39,638 bases of DNA from Rhodoferax sp. (GCA_020048895.1 JAIFLV010000131.1:1-39638), one strand, 5' to 3'. Shown: positions 27,988-38,485, counted from the stretch's first letter. The notes: a model not told the origin generated them from the letters alone. Program-made: numbers and translations.

Positions 27988-28634
27988 TAAATTACTTTAA
28001 GTTTGCTTTAAATGTCATTGTATTTATTGGTTTTTCATCTTGTCAAGCAGGTTCCTATGATGATTTTTTTGTCGCCATCAAACGCGACAATGCCTGGACC
28101 ATGTCGGACCTTTTGCGACGCGGGTTCGATCCCAATACGCCCAATCCGCAAGGTGTCCATGGATTGATCCTTGCCATTCAGGAACCATCTTTCCGGGTGA
28201 TTGACCTTTTGATTGCTTGGCCGGCCACGCGGGTTGAGGCGCGCAACAGCGTCGACGAAAGTCCCTTGATGCTGGCGGCACTCCGGGGCTATCTCGATAT
28301 TTGTCAAAAGCTGGTGGCACGCGATGCCGATGTGAACAAGACCGGCTGGACGCCATTGCACTATGCAGCCACCGGTGGACATGTCGAGATTGTTCAACTG
28401 CTGCTGGAGCGCCATGCCTATGTTGACGCGGAGTCTCCGAATGGCTCGACACCTCTGATGATGGCAGCCATGTACGGTAACGCGAGTACGGTCAAGGTGC
28501 TGATTGACGCTGGCGCTGATCCGGGCCTGCTGAACCAGGACAAGGTCAGCGCGCTGGACTTCGCCAGGAAGGCCAATAAGACCGATGCTGTGGCACTGAT
28601 CGAAGCCGCCTTGAAGTCAAGAAGTGCCAAATAG
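27984..28634 (+). CDS. Exported ankyrin-repeat protein
   Basis: This 216-aa protein has an N-terminal signal or anchor (YFKFALNVIVFIGFSS, then CQAGS) and about five ankyrin repeats (ESPLMLAALRGYLDICQKL, GWTPLHYAATGGHVEIVQL, GSTPLMMAAMYGNASTVKV, SALDFARKANKTDAVALI). It is probably periplasmic. The Cys at about residue 20 could be a lipidation site, but the lipobox is poor. Ankyrin repeats mediate protein binding. It is coupled to tatD by a 4-nt overlap. The first 80 bp are strikingly AT-rich compared with the rest. Confidence 0.9.
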   Translation: MINYFKFALNVIVFIGFSSCQAGSYDDFFVAIKRDNAWTMSDLLRRGFDPNTPNPQGVHGLILAIQEPSFRVIDLLIAWPATRVEARNSVDESPLMLAALRGYLDICQKLVARDADVNKTGWTPLHYAATGGHVEIVQLLLERHAYVDAESPNGSTPLMMAAMYGNASTVKVLIDAGADPGLLNQDKVSALDFARKANKTDAVALIEAALKSRSAK

Positions 28635-28751
28635 TGCTCTCTGGATCGATATCCTGAAAATCCAAATGCACTTCAACTTTATACGATGTATATTATGTTA
28701 AGTTAAAGAGCAATGAATGTAGCTGATACTTCCCGAGAAATGCAACTCGTA

Positions 28752-29669
28752 CTAACGAACAATGAATTTGACCGTCGGAACACTGGTATCCGAGAAGGAT
28801 GCGCCCAGCGCCAGTTCGCCAGAACCATGTAAAACGCATTCCTCCCGACGCAGAAGAACTTCCGAGCCATTCCCGCCAGCAAAGCGCACCCAGCTGCCGT
28901 AGCTGCTGACGTCCACCAGAATAATGCTCCCATTGCGCCATTCGATACGGCAGTGCGTGCGCGAGACACGCGGATCGTTGACCACAAACTCGACATTGCG
29001 CACACGACCAATGTGCATTGGTAAATCAAAAGACTTGAAGCGCTTGGAGTAACCGCTCCAGTACAGCTCAACCTCGCGTCCTAACGCGTCAGCTTCGCCA
29101 GAGGCGTAAATGGGATCGATATCACCCTGCATGGTCAGGAAATCAGAGCTGTCGTCCTCTCGCCACTCAATTTGGTACACCGTACAGGGTTCAGCGCGCC
29201 CACGTATATGAATAGGCCCCAGAATTCGAAAAGTCACACCTTTGGCCTCGTCTACTGCACCAAGTGCCGCTGCATTTGCCCAAATCTGATGGGGACCACT
29301 GAGGTCACACAAACGGGAGGCCACGTTGACAGCATCGCCGTAACAATCGCCAGCCACGATCTCTACATCACCACTAGCAACACCAATACGGATGGGCATA
29401 CGCATGTCTGCCGCAGTACGCATGATGCGCTTGTGGTGCACGCGTTGTATGTCAACGACAGCGGCAATGGCGTTTTCGGGCTCAGGAAACATCGCCAAAA
29501 CACCATCACCAAGGGTCTTGACAACCTTCCCGCCGTGGCTTACGCACTGTTTTCCAATCCATGTCGTGATTTGGGTCACCGTCTCAGTGGCTCGGGCATT
29601 GCCCAATGCCTCAAACACAGCCGTGCTTCCATGCAAATCCGTAAAAACGACAGTTGTATGTACGCCCAT
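28752..29669 (-). CDS. Class III adenylate/guanylate cyclase fused to an FHA domain
   Basis: This is a 305-aa soluble protein. The cyclase domain (about 1-175) has the metal-binding Asp in VFTDLHGST, KTLGDGVLAMF and YGDAVNVASRL with the Asn/Arg pair that stabilises the transition state. The FHA domain (about 215-300) shows HIGR, VSRTHCRIEWRNG and SYGSWVR, the phosphothreonine-binding elements. The expected product is a cyclic nucleotide, probably cAMP. The FHA part suggests control by, or docking on, a Ser/Thr-phosphorylated protein. No Ser/Thr kinase or phosphatase is in the window. It stands alone, with a 231-bp gap to the plus-strand gene at 29901. The ribosome site is weak. Confidence 0.9.
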   Translation of the reverse strand: MGVHTTVVFTDLHGSTAVFEALGNARATETVTQITTWIGKQCVSHGGKVVKTLGDGVLAMFPEPENAIAAVVDIQRVHHKRIMRTAADMRMPIRIGVASGDVEIVAGDCYGDAVNVASRLCDLSGPHQIWANAAALGAVDEAKGVTFRILGPIHIRGRAEPCTVYQIEWREDDSSDFLTMQGDIDPIYASGEADALGREVELYWSGYSKRFKSFDLPMHIGRVRNVEFVVNDPRVSRTHCRIEWRNGSIILVDVSSYGSWVRFAGGNGSEVLLRREECVLHGSGELALGASFSDTSVPTVKFIVR

Positions 29670-29900
29670 TCCCGATTGTTCCGATGCTTGTTGTACGCAG
29701 AGTTTAGGGCATTGCAGAGGTCATGCCTACGTCCAAGGTCATCAACGGCGTCAATTTTTGCATTTGGCCGGTGCAACGCATTTACTTTTGCGCTTACTTC
29801 GGGGGAGATATGCAGCACACTGGCAAAGTGTGTTGGACACGTGATTTCCGCGGTATTGCAACAAATAATGAGATGGACACCTTCAAACTGGATCACTGGC

Positions 29901-30212
29901 ATGCAAAGCCTGTTCAATGCATTGCCCGGTGCCGATCAACAGCGCAATGCGGCGGCGCATGAGAGCATTCGCCAGGCAATGCTGGACTGTATGGGAAAGA
30001 CGACGGCGTCAGCACACCCGGTGGTTGCCTTGCGTGTTGCCCATGCGCACGACTTGCAGGACCTGTGGTACCTGCGCGGTGATGTGATGGCTGCATTGGC
30101 CACACAGCATGGTGAGGCTGTTGCTCGGAAAAAGTTGGGCCCCGTAAGCGACATGTTCAAAGGCCATGTTCCAAAAGGGCTCGAGTCCCGACCAAGTCCG
30201 CTGGACAGTTGA
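29901..30212 (+). CDS. Small conserved-looking protein of unknown function
   Basis: This is a 103-aa soluble, helical protein I do not recognise (MQSLFNALPGADQQRNAA, VAHAHDLQDLWYLRGDVM, KGLESRPSPL). The ORF extends far upstream, but that part is antisense to the cyclase gene. The start at 29901, or an in-frame ATG at 29868, is more likely. No strong ribosome site is seen. Balanced composition, an internal amphipathic pattern and placement between genes support it being real. It converges with ldcA, 25 nt away. Confidence 0.6.
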   Translation: MQSLFNALPGADQQRNAAAHESIRQAMLDCMGKTTASAHPVVALRVAHAHDLQDLWYLRGDVMAALATQHGEAVARKKLGPVSDMFKGHVPKGLESRPSPLDS

Positions 30213-30237
30213 GCAAGTGCGGCAGTCAGCGTGACAA

Positions 30238-31167
30238 TCAGCCCCAGTACAGCATCGCGTCGCGCTCGTCGACCATGAGGTCAGTAGGCAGACCTATCGG
30301 AAACACGACTTTGGTAGGCACGTGTCCATAAGGAAACTGTGTCAACACCGGTGACTTGACGCAGGTGCGCAGCCAATCCACGACCGCCTGCAATTTGAAG
30401 CCCTTGTCGTGCGGTATGAGCTGAAACTCCGTGAAGTGGCCCAGCACAATGGCTTTTTGGCTGGCCAATACACCCGCGTGCAGCAGCTGTGTCAGCATGC
30501 GCTCTATGCGGTAAGGGTGCTCTCCAACATCTTCCAGAAACAGAATTCCTCCCACGATCTTCGGGAAATAGGGCGTTCCGAGCAAGGACGCCAGCACGGT
30601 CAAATTGCCGCCCCACAGAGTTCTCCCCTTCAGGCGAACCGGTTGGGAGCACAATTCTGAAGCAGCAACGTCGCGCTTGGGCAGCGACCACCCCACCCCC
30701 TCCCCCTGGCCTGCCACCATGTCCTGAAAACAGGCTTCCATGATGTCGTCCAGCATACCCTCGACGCCGAATCCTTCGCACAAAGCGGGGCCCGTCCAGG
30801 TCACACTGCCGGTTTTTGCCAGTACCGCGGTCTGAAAGGCGGTAAAGTCGCTGATGCCAACAAATTGGGTGCCGCGCTCTATCGCCTTGGCCACGGCGCG
30901 GTAGCGGATGCCTGAAAGGATGCGGGTGAGCCCGTATCCTCCCCGGGAGATCAGTGCAATGTCGGCTTTGCTGGCCGCTGCCCGGTGGATTGCCGCGAGC
31001 CGGGTGGCATCATCACCGGCAAACCTCTGGAAACTCGTGAGCGCGTCGGGATCAACCTCGACTTCATGTCCCAGTGCTTGGAGACGCTGGACGCCACGCT
31101 TGAACGCCGCCTTGTCACGCACGGCGCCTGATGGTGAGTAGATATAGATGTGTTTTTTCGTTTGCAT
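30238..31167 (-). CDS. Muramoyltetrapeptide LD-carboxypeptidase (S66 family)
   Basis: This 309-aa enzyme trims the terminal D-Ala from the tetrapeptide during peptidoglycan recycling in the cytoplasm. Family features are an N-terminal IYSPSGAV, ISRGGYGLTRIL, nucleophile Ser106 in VGISDFTAF, the GP loop TWTGPAL, Glu in LFLEDVGEHPYRIERML and His in VLGHFTEF, which complete the Ser-Glu-His triad. There is no signal peptide, as expected. It is the last gene of a minus-strand run after the tadA fusion (50-nt gap). Confidence 0.93.
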   Translation of the reverse strand: MQTKKHIYIYSPSGAVRDKAAFKRGVQRLQALGHEVEVDPDALTSFQRFAGDDATRLAAIHRAAASKADIALISRGGYGLTRILSGIRYRAVAKAIERGTQFVGISDFTAFQTAVLAKTGSVTWTGPALCEGFGVEGMLDDIMEACFQDMVAGQGEGVGWSLPKRDVAASELCSQPVRLKGRTLWGGNLTVLASLLGTPYFPKIVGGILFLEDVGEHPYRIERMLTQLLHAGVLASQKAIVLGHFTEFQLIPHDKGFKLQAVVDWLRTCVKSPVLTQFPYGHVPTKVVFPIGLPTDLMVDERDAMLYWG

Positions 31168-31216
31168 CAGTGGGATGGTACTAGGACTAACAGAGGATTA
31201 GGTGGCGCAATTTCTC

Positions 31217-32663
<1,447 letters not shown>

Positions 32664-32668
<5 letters not shown>

Positions 32669-32909
32669 TCTCGTCAGGCATTGGCCGCGGTTGCTGCACC
32701 GCCGCCTCTACCGCCGCCTTGTACTGCTGCTGAACTTGCTGCGACTGCTGTTGCACGTTGGCACCTGGGTCCGCGGAAATGCTGACAGCAGGAGTCCCCG
32801 GTGACGTTGGAACCTTGATCTCCTGCACCGAACCGAGCTGCTTCTTGGCCAGCATTCCCACAATGGCCAACACCACCAGCAGACTCAAGACGCCGAAGAT
32901 AGAACGCAT
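32664..32909 (-). CDS. Small single-TM protein with Gln-rich tail
   Basis: This 81-aa protein has one N-terminal TM segment (FGVLSLLVVLAIVGMLA), a short linker rich in Pro/Thr/Ser, then a Gln-rich helix (NVQQQSQQVQQQYKAAVEAA). I do not recognise a family. It is likely an inner-membrane protein facing the periplasm. It sits 14 nt downstream of the paiB-like remnant and directly before the repeat and tadA, so it is part of the same minus-strand run. Confidence 0.75.
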
Positions 32910-32923
32910 GTCAAATCCTTTGG

Positions 32924-33100
32924 TTAAGCCAGACCGAGTTGGTCCATCCAGCGCCCCAATGCCTGTTCCTTCGCATTGCCGGTTGCATAGACCGAACGCA
33001 TGGCCGTGTGGGACTCAGGCAGCATTGCGAAAGGATGCTCGCGCATCAGTTGGGCAGCATGGGCCTGTTCTTCGGCCTTGAACTGGGGTGGCAGATACAT
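32924..33100 (-). pseudogene. Internally deleted remnant of a PaiB-type FMN-binding regulator
   Basis: This 58-codon ORF starts MYLPPQFKAEEQAHAAQL, like the N-terminus of PaiB-family FMN-binding negative regulators (MY-x-P-x-F, MREHPFA). It then jumps to PESHTAMRSVYATGNAKEQ and GRWMDQLGLA, which resembles the C-terminal helix of the same family. The FMN-binding barrel (about 140 residues) is missing, so a large internal deletion that kept the frame is the simplest reading. It is 10 nt from the acylase stop. A genuine small protein cannot be excluded. Confidence 0.5.
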
Positions 33101-33110
33101 ATGCCACCGC

Positions 33111-35603
33111 TCAGGGCTTCAATGTCAGTGAGTGCACGATCCTGGCCGGTTCGAGCTGCAATGGGCGGTACGACACTTGCGCCCATTCGGTGGCCATATC
33201 CTGGTAGCGGCTGGAAAACACCAGACCGCTTTGGCCCGTCTGGTAGATGAACTGCGAGTTCTCCAGGTTGCTCAGGTCAAACACGGTGCGCATCGACGCC
33301 GCGTGGCGGTTGGCAAACGGTGTCTTCTCGTCATTGAGCCAGTATTGCCCCACGTTGACAGTGAAGCCGTCACCGCCGGTGGGCGTGCGCACTTCGTAAT
33401 GTTTGTTGAGTGGTGCCACCATGCTGAAGGGGCGATGCTCGCTGCGAGCCACATGCGCCCTGCCCCATTGCCATTGGGCCACATCCGCGCCATAGCTGGC
33501 CTGCAAGCGATTGAGTGCACGGTCCAACGCCGCGTTCACGTGTTCTGCACATGTCTTGGGAGCACACCACCAGGGGTCCGGTCCCAGCAGCGCTTCTTCC
33601 ACCGTGAAGCGGAAATGGCGTTTGCCGTACAGGCTCTTGAACGCCGCTGCGCCCAGTTTGGGCTCAACCAGGCCGCGTGCCATTTCATCGGCCCAGGCGG
33701 CAAAGATCAGAGGAGCGGCGGCCTGCGCACGCATCACCGCATCAAAGCCCTTGACCTGTGCCAAGGCGGCCGCGCCCAGCGGGTGGCTGGTCTGCGCTTT
33801 TTGCAGCACCGGCAGCAGGCGCTGGGTGGCCGATGAAAGCTGGTCAGCATGGATCTTCTGGATGCTGGCGGCATCGTGCTTGGGGGTCGCTGCCAGCAAG
33901 GCCTCAATGCGGTCAAAACGATGGGGCAGCGCAAAGTCTTGACCCAGGAAGAACTTGTAGCCCTCTGGTGTGATCTTTTGGTTGGCGGTGGCGATCCATC
34001 CCTTGGCACCATCGTCCTCGGGGGTGTCGGCTGCCGCAATCCAGCCGTCCCAATCGTAGCGGGCGTCCCATCCGGGGGATGGCGCCTGTCCCATGATGTC
34101 GTTGTCGGCCCGGCGCATCGGCACCCGACCGGCCGCCTTGAACGCAATGGTGCCTTCCACATCGGCCATGACGAAATTCTGCATAGGCGAATGCCAGGTA
34201 TCAAGGGCCGTTTTGAATTCCGCCACACTTTGAGCGCGATTCGACCGCACGCCTGCCATGATCGTTTGGTTGTCCGAATCCAGCGCTGCCCAGCGCAATG
34301 CCAGCACGTACTTGCCGGTATTGAGCACGTCCTGGTGGGTTTTCTGCGCGTCGGTGATCACCGGTCCATGCCGGGTCATGCGCGAATTGAAAAACACATC
34401 CGCCTGCCCTTTCACCTTGATCACCTGGCGGCGGTTTTTGAAACGCGCCCAACTGGGCTGGCCATTTTCATCGGGTACACGGTACAGGGTGGGGTCGCTC
34501 GGGTGCAGTTCCTCAAGGTAGAGATCCTGCACGTCGGGACCGGTGTTGGTCACGCCCCATGCCACTTTTTCGGTGCGGCCCAGCACCACAAAGGGCAGGC
34601 CCGGAAATGTAGCGCCAACCACCTTCATGCCCGGTGCCTGCATGCTGGCAAAGTACCAGATGGCCGGCGCACTCAAGCCCAGATGCGGGTCGTTGGCCAG
34701 CAAGGGCTTGCCGCTGACCGTGTTGCTTCCGGCGACCACCCAGTTGTTGCTGCCTTTGCCTTCTACCGCACCCAGGTTGTCAACAAATTGAGTCGACCAG
34801 TCCTGCGCTTGAGCCAGCATATTCGCATTAAAAAGCCCGCTGGCGCTTACCGGGGTTGCGGGAACAGCTCCTGTTTTAGGAGCATCGTGGGTCTGGGCAG
34901 CGGTCCCAGGCTTGTAAACACCCAGGTCCGCATACAGCTTTGCCAGGTCAATTTTGGCGACTGGAGACTCCTTGCCATAGGGCGCGAGCAACTGCCACAA
35001 ACGGTCGGTTGGAAGATGCTGCGCAGCAGTCAATCGGGCAAACTCCAGCCCCCAGTTGCCGCCAAGGTCCAGCGCCATCATGATCGACCAGCCCACGCTG
35101 TCCTGAGGCGTCCAGGTGCCGGGCTTGATGCGCAAAAGGTGAAACTCAGGCGGCAAAGACTGGCTGCTGGTTTTGTTAAATGCATTGATGCCGTCGGCAT
35201 AGCGCTGCAGCGCCTCGCGCCCTTCACGTGGCAACCCGTCCCACTGAAACTGGGCCGCGCGCACGATGCCCAAGGTGCGCATCAGCTTGTCGGTCTCCAG
35301 CGCAGGCGCACCCAGAATCTCTGACAGCTCGCCGCGCATCACCCGCCGGTTGAACTCCAGCTGCCAGCCACGCTCCTGGGCATGCACGTAGCCCAATGCA
35401 AACCAGGCATCCTGCGGCGTGCTGGCCTTTATATGCGTGACATCGGACGCATCGCGCTCTATGTGAATGGGCGCCTTTGCTCCGGGAGCGTGCAATACGC
35501 CGTCCATCACCGGAAAGGTGTTGCGCACATACAGGCTGCCACCCACCGCGCCCGCAATTACCAATACACCAAACCCTTGCAACGTTCGTTTAAACCAACT
35601 CAT
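33111..35603 (-). CDS. Penicillin acylase-family Ntn hydrolase
   Basis: This is an 830-aa periplasmic enzyme. An N-terminal TM or signal (GFGVLVIAGAVGGSLYV) is followed by the alpha chain (about 30-240), a linker, and the beta chain beginning at Ser285 in EGKG-SNNWVVAG, the autocatalytic cleavage site and nucleophile of Ntn hydrolases. Other features are PLLANDPHLGL, VLGRTEKVAWGVTNTG, DVQDLYLEE and a C-terminal His-rich region. The family cleaves side-chain amides; members act on beta-lactams or on acyl-homoserine lactones (quorum quenching). The substrate is not predictable here. A 63-bp repeat (residues 241-261) lies in the linker. GAGG precedes the ATG by 8 nt. Confidence 0.92.
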   Translation of the reverse strand: MSWFKRTLQGFGVLVIAGAVGGSLYVRNTFPVMDGVLHAPGAKAPIHIERDASDVTHIKASTPQDAWFALGYVHAQERGWQLEFNRRVMRGELSEILGAPALETDKLMRTLGIVRAAQFQWDGLPREGREALQRYADGINAFNKTSSQSLPPEFHLLRIKPGTWTPQDSVGWSIMMALDLGGNWGLEFARLTAAQHLPTDRLWQLLAPYGKESPVAKIDLAKLYADLGVYKPGTAAQTHDAPKTGAVPATPVSASGLFNANMLAQAQDWSTQFVDNLGAVEGKGSNNWVVAGSNTVSGKPLLANDPHLGLSAPAIWYFASMQAPGMKVVGATFPGLPFVVLGRTEKVAWGVTNTGPDVQDLYLEELHPSDPTLYRVPDENGQPSWARFKNRRQVIKVKGQADVFFNSRMTRHGPVITDAQKTHQDVLNTGKYVLALRWAALDSDNQTIMAGVRSNRAQSVAEFKTALDTWHSPMQNFVMADVEGTIAFKAAGRVPMRRADNDIMGQAPSPGWDARYDWDGWIAAADTPEDDGAKGWIATANQKITPEGYKFFLGQDFALPHRFDRIEALLAATPKHDAASIQKIHADQLSSATQRLLPVLQKAQTSHPLGAAALAQVKGFDAVMRAQAAAPLIFAAWADEMARGLVEPKLGAAAFKSLYGKRHFRFTVEEALLGPDPWWCAPKTCAEHVNAALDRALNRLQASYGADVAQWQWGRAHVARSEHRPFSMVAPLNKHYEVRTPTGGDGFTVNVGQYWLNDEKTPFANRHAASMRTVFDLSNLENSQFIYQTGQSGLVFSSRYQDMATEWAQVSYRPLQLEPARIVHSLTLKP
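34821..34883 (-). repeat. 63-bp gene-embedded repeat, copy 4 (in acylase linker)
   Basis: Diverged in-frame copy on the gene strand: GCTCC, GAGCTGTTCCCGC, TAAGCGCCAGCGGGC. It is translated APKTGAVPATPVSASGLFN in the same frame as copies 1-3. It lies about 25 residues before the autocleavage Ser285. Confidence 0.55.
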
Positions 35604-35717
35604 TCAAGACTACCTCACTGAAGTTGAGCACCATCGCAGAAACCACGGTATGGTAACCAATCCTCGGGGTGCGCGAGACTCCGCAAAGCCTACTCAAATC
35701 ACGTTCCGTGTTGTGAC

Positions 35718-36653
35718 TTACAAAGCAGCTTTGCGCACTGCATCTTGCAGCGCTGGCAAAACGTCCTCGTAGTTGAATCCGTTTTGCCCTTTCAGCGGTG
35801 GCAACACCACTTGCCGGTTCAGCCACTCCCGCAAGCTTTGCCCTTCGCCTGGGCGTACCAGAGGATCATGACTGTTGCCGGGAAAACGAAACTCTGTCAG
35901 ATTCTGAGGGTTGTCTTTGAATTTGTCCTGAAACCCAACCGCTGGCAGATCTTTGGTTCCGCCTGCCCATGGGTCTTCATCTTCGATAGACGACCACATG
36001 GGTAGCCGAGTGTCCCATTTCCAAAGATGGTCGTACTGGCGACTGATGCTTTGCTTGTGGCAGATTCCCCCTTTGACCTGTGGATCACCGCGGTTCCAGT
36101 GGTACGTGGTGCGGCATCCCTCGCTGTGTCCGCTCAAGAAGATGGGCAATGCGGTCAGTGTTTTCACCCAGCGAATTGCTTCTTCAATATCGTCACCCCG
36201 TGCGTCCAGCCGTGCCGGGTTCATGGCTGTGTAGATGCCCTCCCGTGCTCGCTCCCCCGCGAGTATGAGCATTTCTGCCGATGAGCCGCCTGGACAGCCA
36301 GTCTTGTTGCCCTCCCGGGTCACAAACTCCGGTGTGATGACAGCGAAGCCTTCACGGTTGTAGAACTGTGCAACGGGGGTTTCCCAGCCCCGCATGCCGC
36401 CGCAACCGTGGTTGTGGATGATGACGCCCCGCACACCGGGCACACGTGACAGGAGCACGGCAAACTTCTCCCGGTACACCGCACCGAACTGCGGCAGGTA
36501 GAAAACACTGCGGTTCAGCACTGTTCGCGTTTGGCTTTTGTCATAGGCTGGCACTTGGCGGCTTTGTTGCGCGACAGCGGGTGTCGTTACCGTTGCTGTT
36601 GCTGCTGATAGGGCAACAGCTAGGGCAAAACGGGCCCGTAAGCTTGTTTTCAT
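35718..36653 (-). CDS. Exported alpha/beta hydrolase (dienelactone hydrolase-like)
   Basis: This 311-aa protein has a signal peptide (MKTSLRARFALAVALSAA, AVA-QQ). The hydrolase core shows IIHNHGCGGMRGWE (oxyanion loop), the nucleophile elbow GHSEG and a late His in FRFPGNSHDPLVRPGEGQ. It may act on esters in the periplasm. AAGG lies 9 nt upstream of the ATG. A decayed hydrolase piece follows on its upstream side (36681-36868). The 114-bp gap between this gene's stop (35718) and the acylase start holds no recognisable signal. Confidence 0.82.
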   Translation of the reverse strand: MKTSLRARFALAVALSAATATVTTPAVAQQSRQVPAYDKSQTRTVLNRSVFYLPQFGAVYREKFAVLLSRVPGVRGVIIHNHGCGGMRGWETPVAQFYNREGFAVITPEFVTREGNKTGCPGGSSAEMLILAGERAREGIYTAMNPARLDARGDDIEEAIRWVKTLTALPIFLSGHSEGCRTTYHWNRGDPQVKGGICHKQSISRQYDHLWKWDTRLPMWSSIEDEDPWAGGTKDLPAVGFQDKFKDNPQNLTEFRFPGNSHDPLVRPGEGQSLREWLNRQVVLPPLKGQNGFNYEDVLPALQDAVRKAAL

Positions 36654-36680
36654 GTCAATTCGCCTTCACAAATTAGGTAC

Positions 36681-36868
36681 TCAGTACGCGGCGCAAGCAT
36701 CGGAGGGCTTACCGTCATCCGCGCCGCCCAGGAATGCCAGCATCGGAACCTTGTTCGCATTGATTCGGTCAAGCCAGAATCGCGTGTTGCAGTTGCCTTG
36801 CTACAGCGGAATGTGACAAGCGAATTTCGGAGCGTCGGTGATGACCGCCATTTGCAACTGTAAGTTCA
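36681..36868 (-). pseudogene. C-terminal remnant of an alpha/beta hydrolase
   Basis: One minus-strand frame, interrupted by a single TAG, reads ITDAPKFACHIPL, stop, QGNCNTRFWLDRINANK, VPMLAFLGGADDGKPSDAC, AAY, stop. The PMLAFLGGADD segment with a following Pro-x-x-x-C resembles the Asp-containing C-terminal part of dienelactone hydrolases. The N-terminal two thirds are missing. The frame begins at the guaA stop (ATGA overlap), probably by chance. Confidence 0.5.
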
Positions 36869-38485
36869 TTCCCACTCAATGGTTGCCGGTGGTTTGCTCG
36901 ACACGTCGTACGTCACACGGTTGATGCCGCGCACTTCATTGATGATGCGGCCAGACACTTTCTTCAGTAGCGCGTAGGGCAACTCGGCCCAGTCGGCGGT
37001 CATGAAGTCGCTGGTCTGCACGGCGCGCAAGGCCACCACATAGTCGTAGGTCCGGCCATCACCCATCACACCCACACTTTTGACCGGCAGAAACACAGTG
37101 AAGGCCTGGCTGGTCAGGTCATACCAGCTCTTGCTGCTATCGGGGTCGATAAAGTTGCGCAGTTCTTCGATAAAGATCGCATCGGCACGGCGCAGCAAGT
37201 CGGCGTATTCCTTCTTCACTTCCCCAAGGATGCGAACACCCAAACCGGGGCCGGGGAACGGGTGGCGGTACACCATGTCGTGCGGCAGACCGAGCGCAAC
37301 GCCGAGTTCCCGTACTTCATCCTTAAAGAGTTCGCGCAGCGGCTCCAGCAATTTGAGCCCGAGTTGCTCGGGCAGCCCACCGACGTTGTGGTGGCTCTTG
37401 ATGGTGACCGCCTTCTTGTTCTTGGCGCCGCCGGACTCGATCACGTCCGGGTAAATGGTGCCTTGGGCCAGAAACGTTGCTCCTTTTTTGCTAGCGTCCT
37501 GCGCAGTCAGCGTAAGCGCTGCAGCCTTAAAGACCTCCACAAATTCACGTCCAATGATCTTGCGCTTGGCCTCCGGGTCCATCACGCCGGCGAGGTGCCC
37601 CAGAAACTGGTCGCTGGCATCCACTCGCACCACCTTGGCGTGCAGTTGGCCCACAAACATGTCCATCACCATGTCACCCTCGTTCAGGCGCAGCAGGCCA
37701 TGGTCGACAAACACACAGGTGAGCTGGTCGCCAATGGCGCGGTGAATCAGGGCGGCGGCCACCGACGAATCCACGCCCCCTGAAAGGCCCAGGATGACTT
37801 CTTCCGTTCCCACCTGGGCGCGGATTTTCTCCACCGCTTCGGCGATGTAGTCGCCCATGATCCAGTCCGCTCGCGTGGCGCAGATGTCCAGCACAAAACG
37901 GTTGAGGATGGCGCTACCCTGCCGCGTGTGGGTCACCTCCGGGTGAAACTGCACGGCGTAAAAACGACGGGCTTCATCGGCCATGCCGGCAATCGGACAG
38001 GCATCGTTGGACGCCATCAGCTTGAATCCGGGTGGCAGTTCGGTGACTTTGTCGCCATGGCTCATCCAGACGTCGAGCAGGCCATGCCCGTCGGCATTGG
38101 TGATGTCCTGGATGCCATCGAACAGCCGGGTGTGGCCGCGGGCGCGGATCTGTGCCGCGCCAAACTCGCGCGTTTTTCCTGCTTCCACTTTGCCGCCAAG
38201 TTGCTGTGCCATGGTCTGCATGCCATAGCAGATGCCCAGCACCGGAACACCCAATTCAAACACCGCCTGTGGGGCCTTGTCAGTAGCCTCCTCATACACA
38301 CTGGCGTGGCTGCCGGAGAGAATGACGCCCTTGAGGTTGCCGTCCTTGGCGTAGTCTCGCACCCACTGGTCACTGACATCGCACGGATGCACTTCACAAA
38401 ACACGTGGGCCTCACGCACGCGCCGGGCAATGAGTTGCGTAACTTGCGAGCCAAAATCGAGAATCAGGATGCGTTGGTGGGCCAT
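36866..38485 (-). CDS. guaA: GMP synthase (glutamine-hydrolysing)
   Basis: This 539-aa enzyme makes GMP from XMP, ATP and glutamine. The amidotransferase domain has [15 protein letters not shown], nucleophile Cys in [10 protein letters not shown] and His/Glu in FHPEVTH. The ATP-pyrophosphatase domain has [14 protein letters not shown], and the dimerisation domain has [18 protein letters not shown]. The start is the ATG ending at 38485 (MAHQRILIL), 4 nt after the MFS stop, with AAGG about 9 nt upstream. A degenerate 63-bp repeat lies antisense within it; the surrounding sequence [18 protein letters not shown] is longer than in E. coli (525 aa). guaB is not in the window. Confidence 0.97.
   Translation of the reverse strand: MAHQRILILDFGSQVTQLIARRVREAHVFCEVHPCDVSDQWVRDYAKDGNLKGVILSGSHASVYEEATDKAPQAVFELGVPVLGICYGMQTMAQQLGGKVEAGKTREFGAAQIRARGHTRLFDGIQDITNADGHGLLDVWMSHGDKVTELPPGFKLMASNDACPIAGMADEARRFYAVQFHPEVTHTRQGSAILNRFVLDICATRADWIMGDYIAEAVEKIRAQVGTEEVILGLSGGVDSSVAAALIHRAIGDQLTCVFVDHGLLRLNEGDMVMDMFVGQLHAKVVRVDASDQFLGHLAGVMDPEAKRKIIGREFVEVFKAAALTLTAQDASKKGATFLAQGTIYPDVIESGGAKNKKAVTIKSHHNVGGLPEQLGLKLLEPLRELFKDEVRELGVALGLPHDMVYRHPFPGPGLGVRILGEVKKEYADLLRRADAIFIEELRNFIDPDSSKSWYDLTSQAFTVFLPVKSVGVMGDGRTYDYVVALRAVQTSDFMTADWAELPYALLKKVSGRIINEVRGINRVTYDVSSKPPATIEWE
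37479..37541 (+). repeat. Degenerate 63-bp repeat antisense in guaA
   Basis: On the plus strand: GCTCC, TAGCGTCCTGCGC, then TAAGCGCTGCAGCCT and TAAA, in the same ungapped order as the other copies. The guaA strand reads the first half as AQDASKKGA, close to AQAATKKIA of the tex half copy, with 21 of 30 bases matching by eye. Confidence 0.45.

Noticed and set aside
28861..28920. GTAGCTGCTGACG in the cyclase-FHA gene as another 63-bp repeat copy
   Set aside because: Only the middle block matches; the flanking blocks are absent and the residues are normal FHA sequence.
29172..29867. Upstream two thirds of the plus-strand ORF ending at 30212
   Set aside because: It is antisense to the cyclase-FHA gene and has a shadow-like composition; only the part from about 29868 or 29901 is kept.
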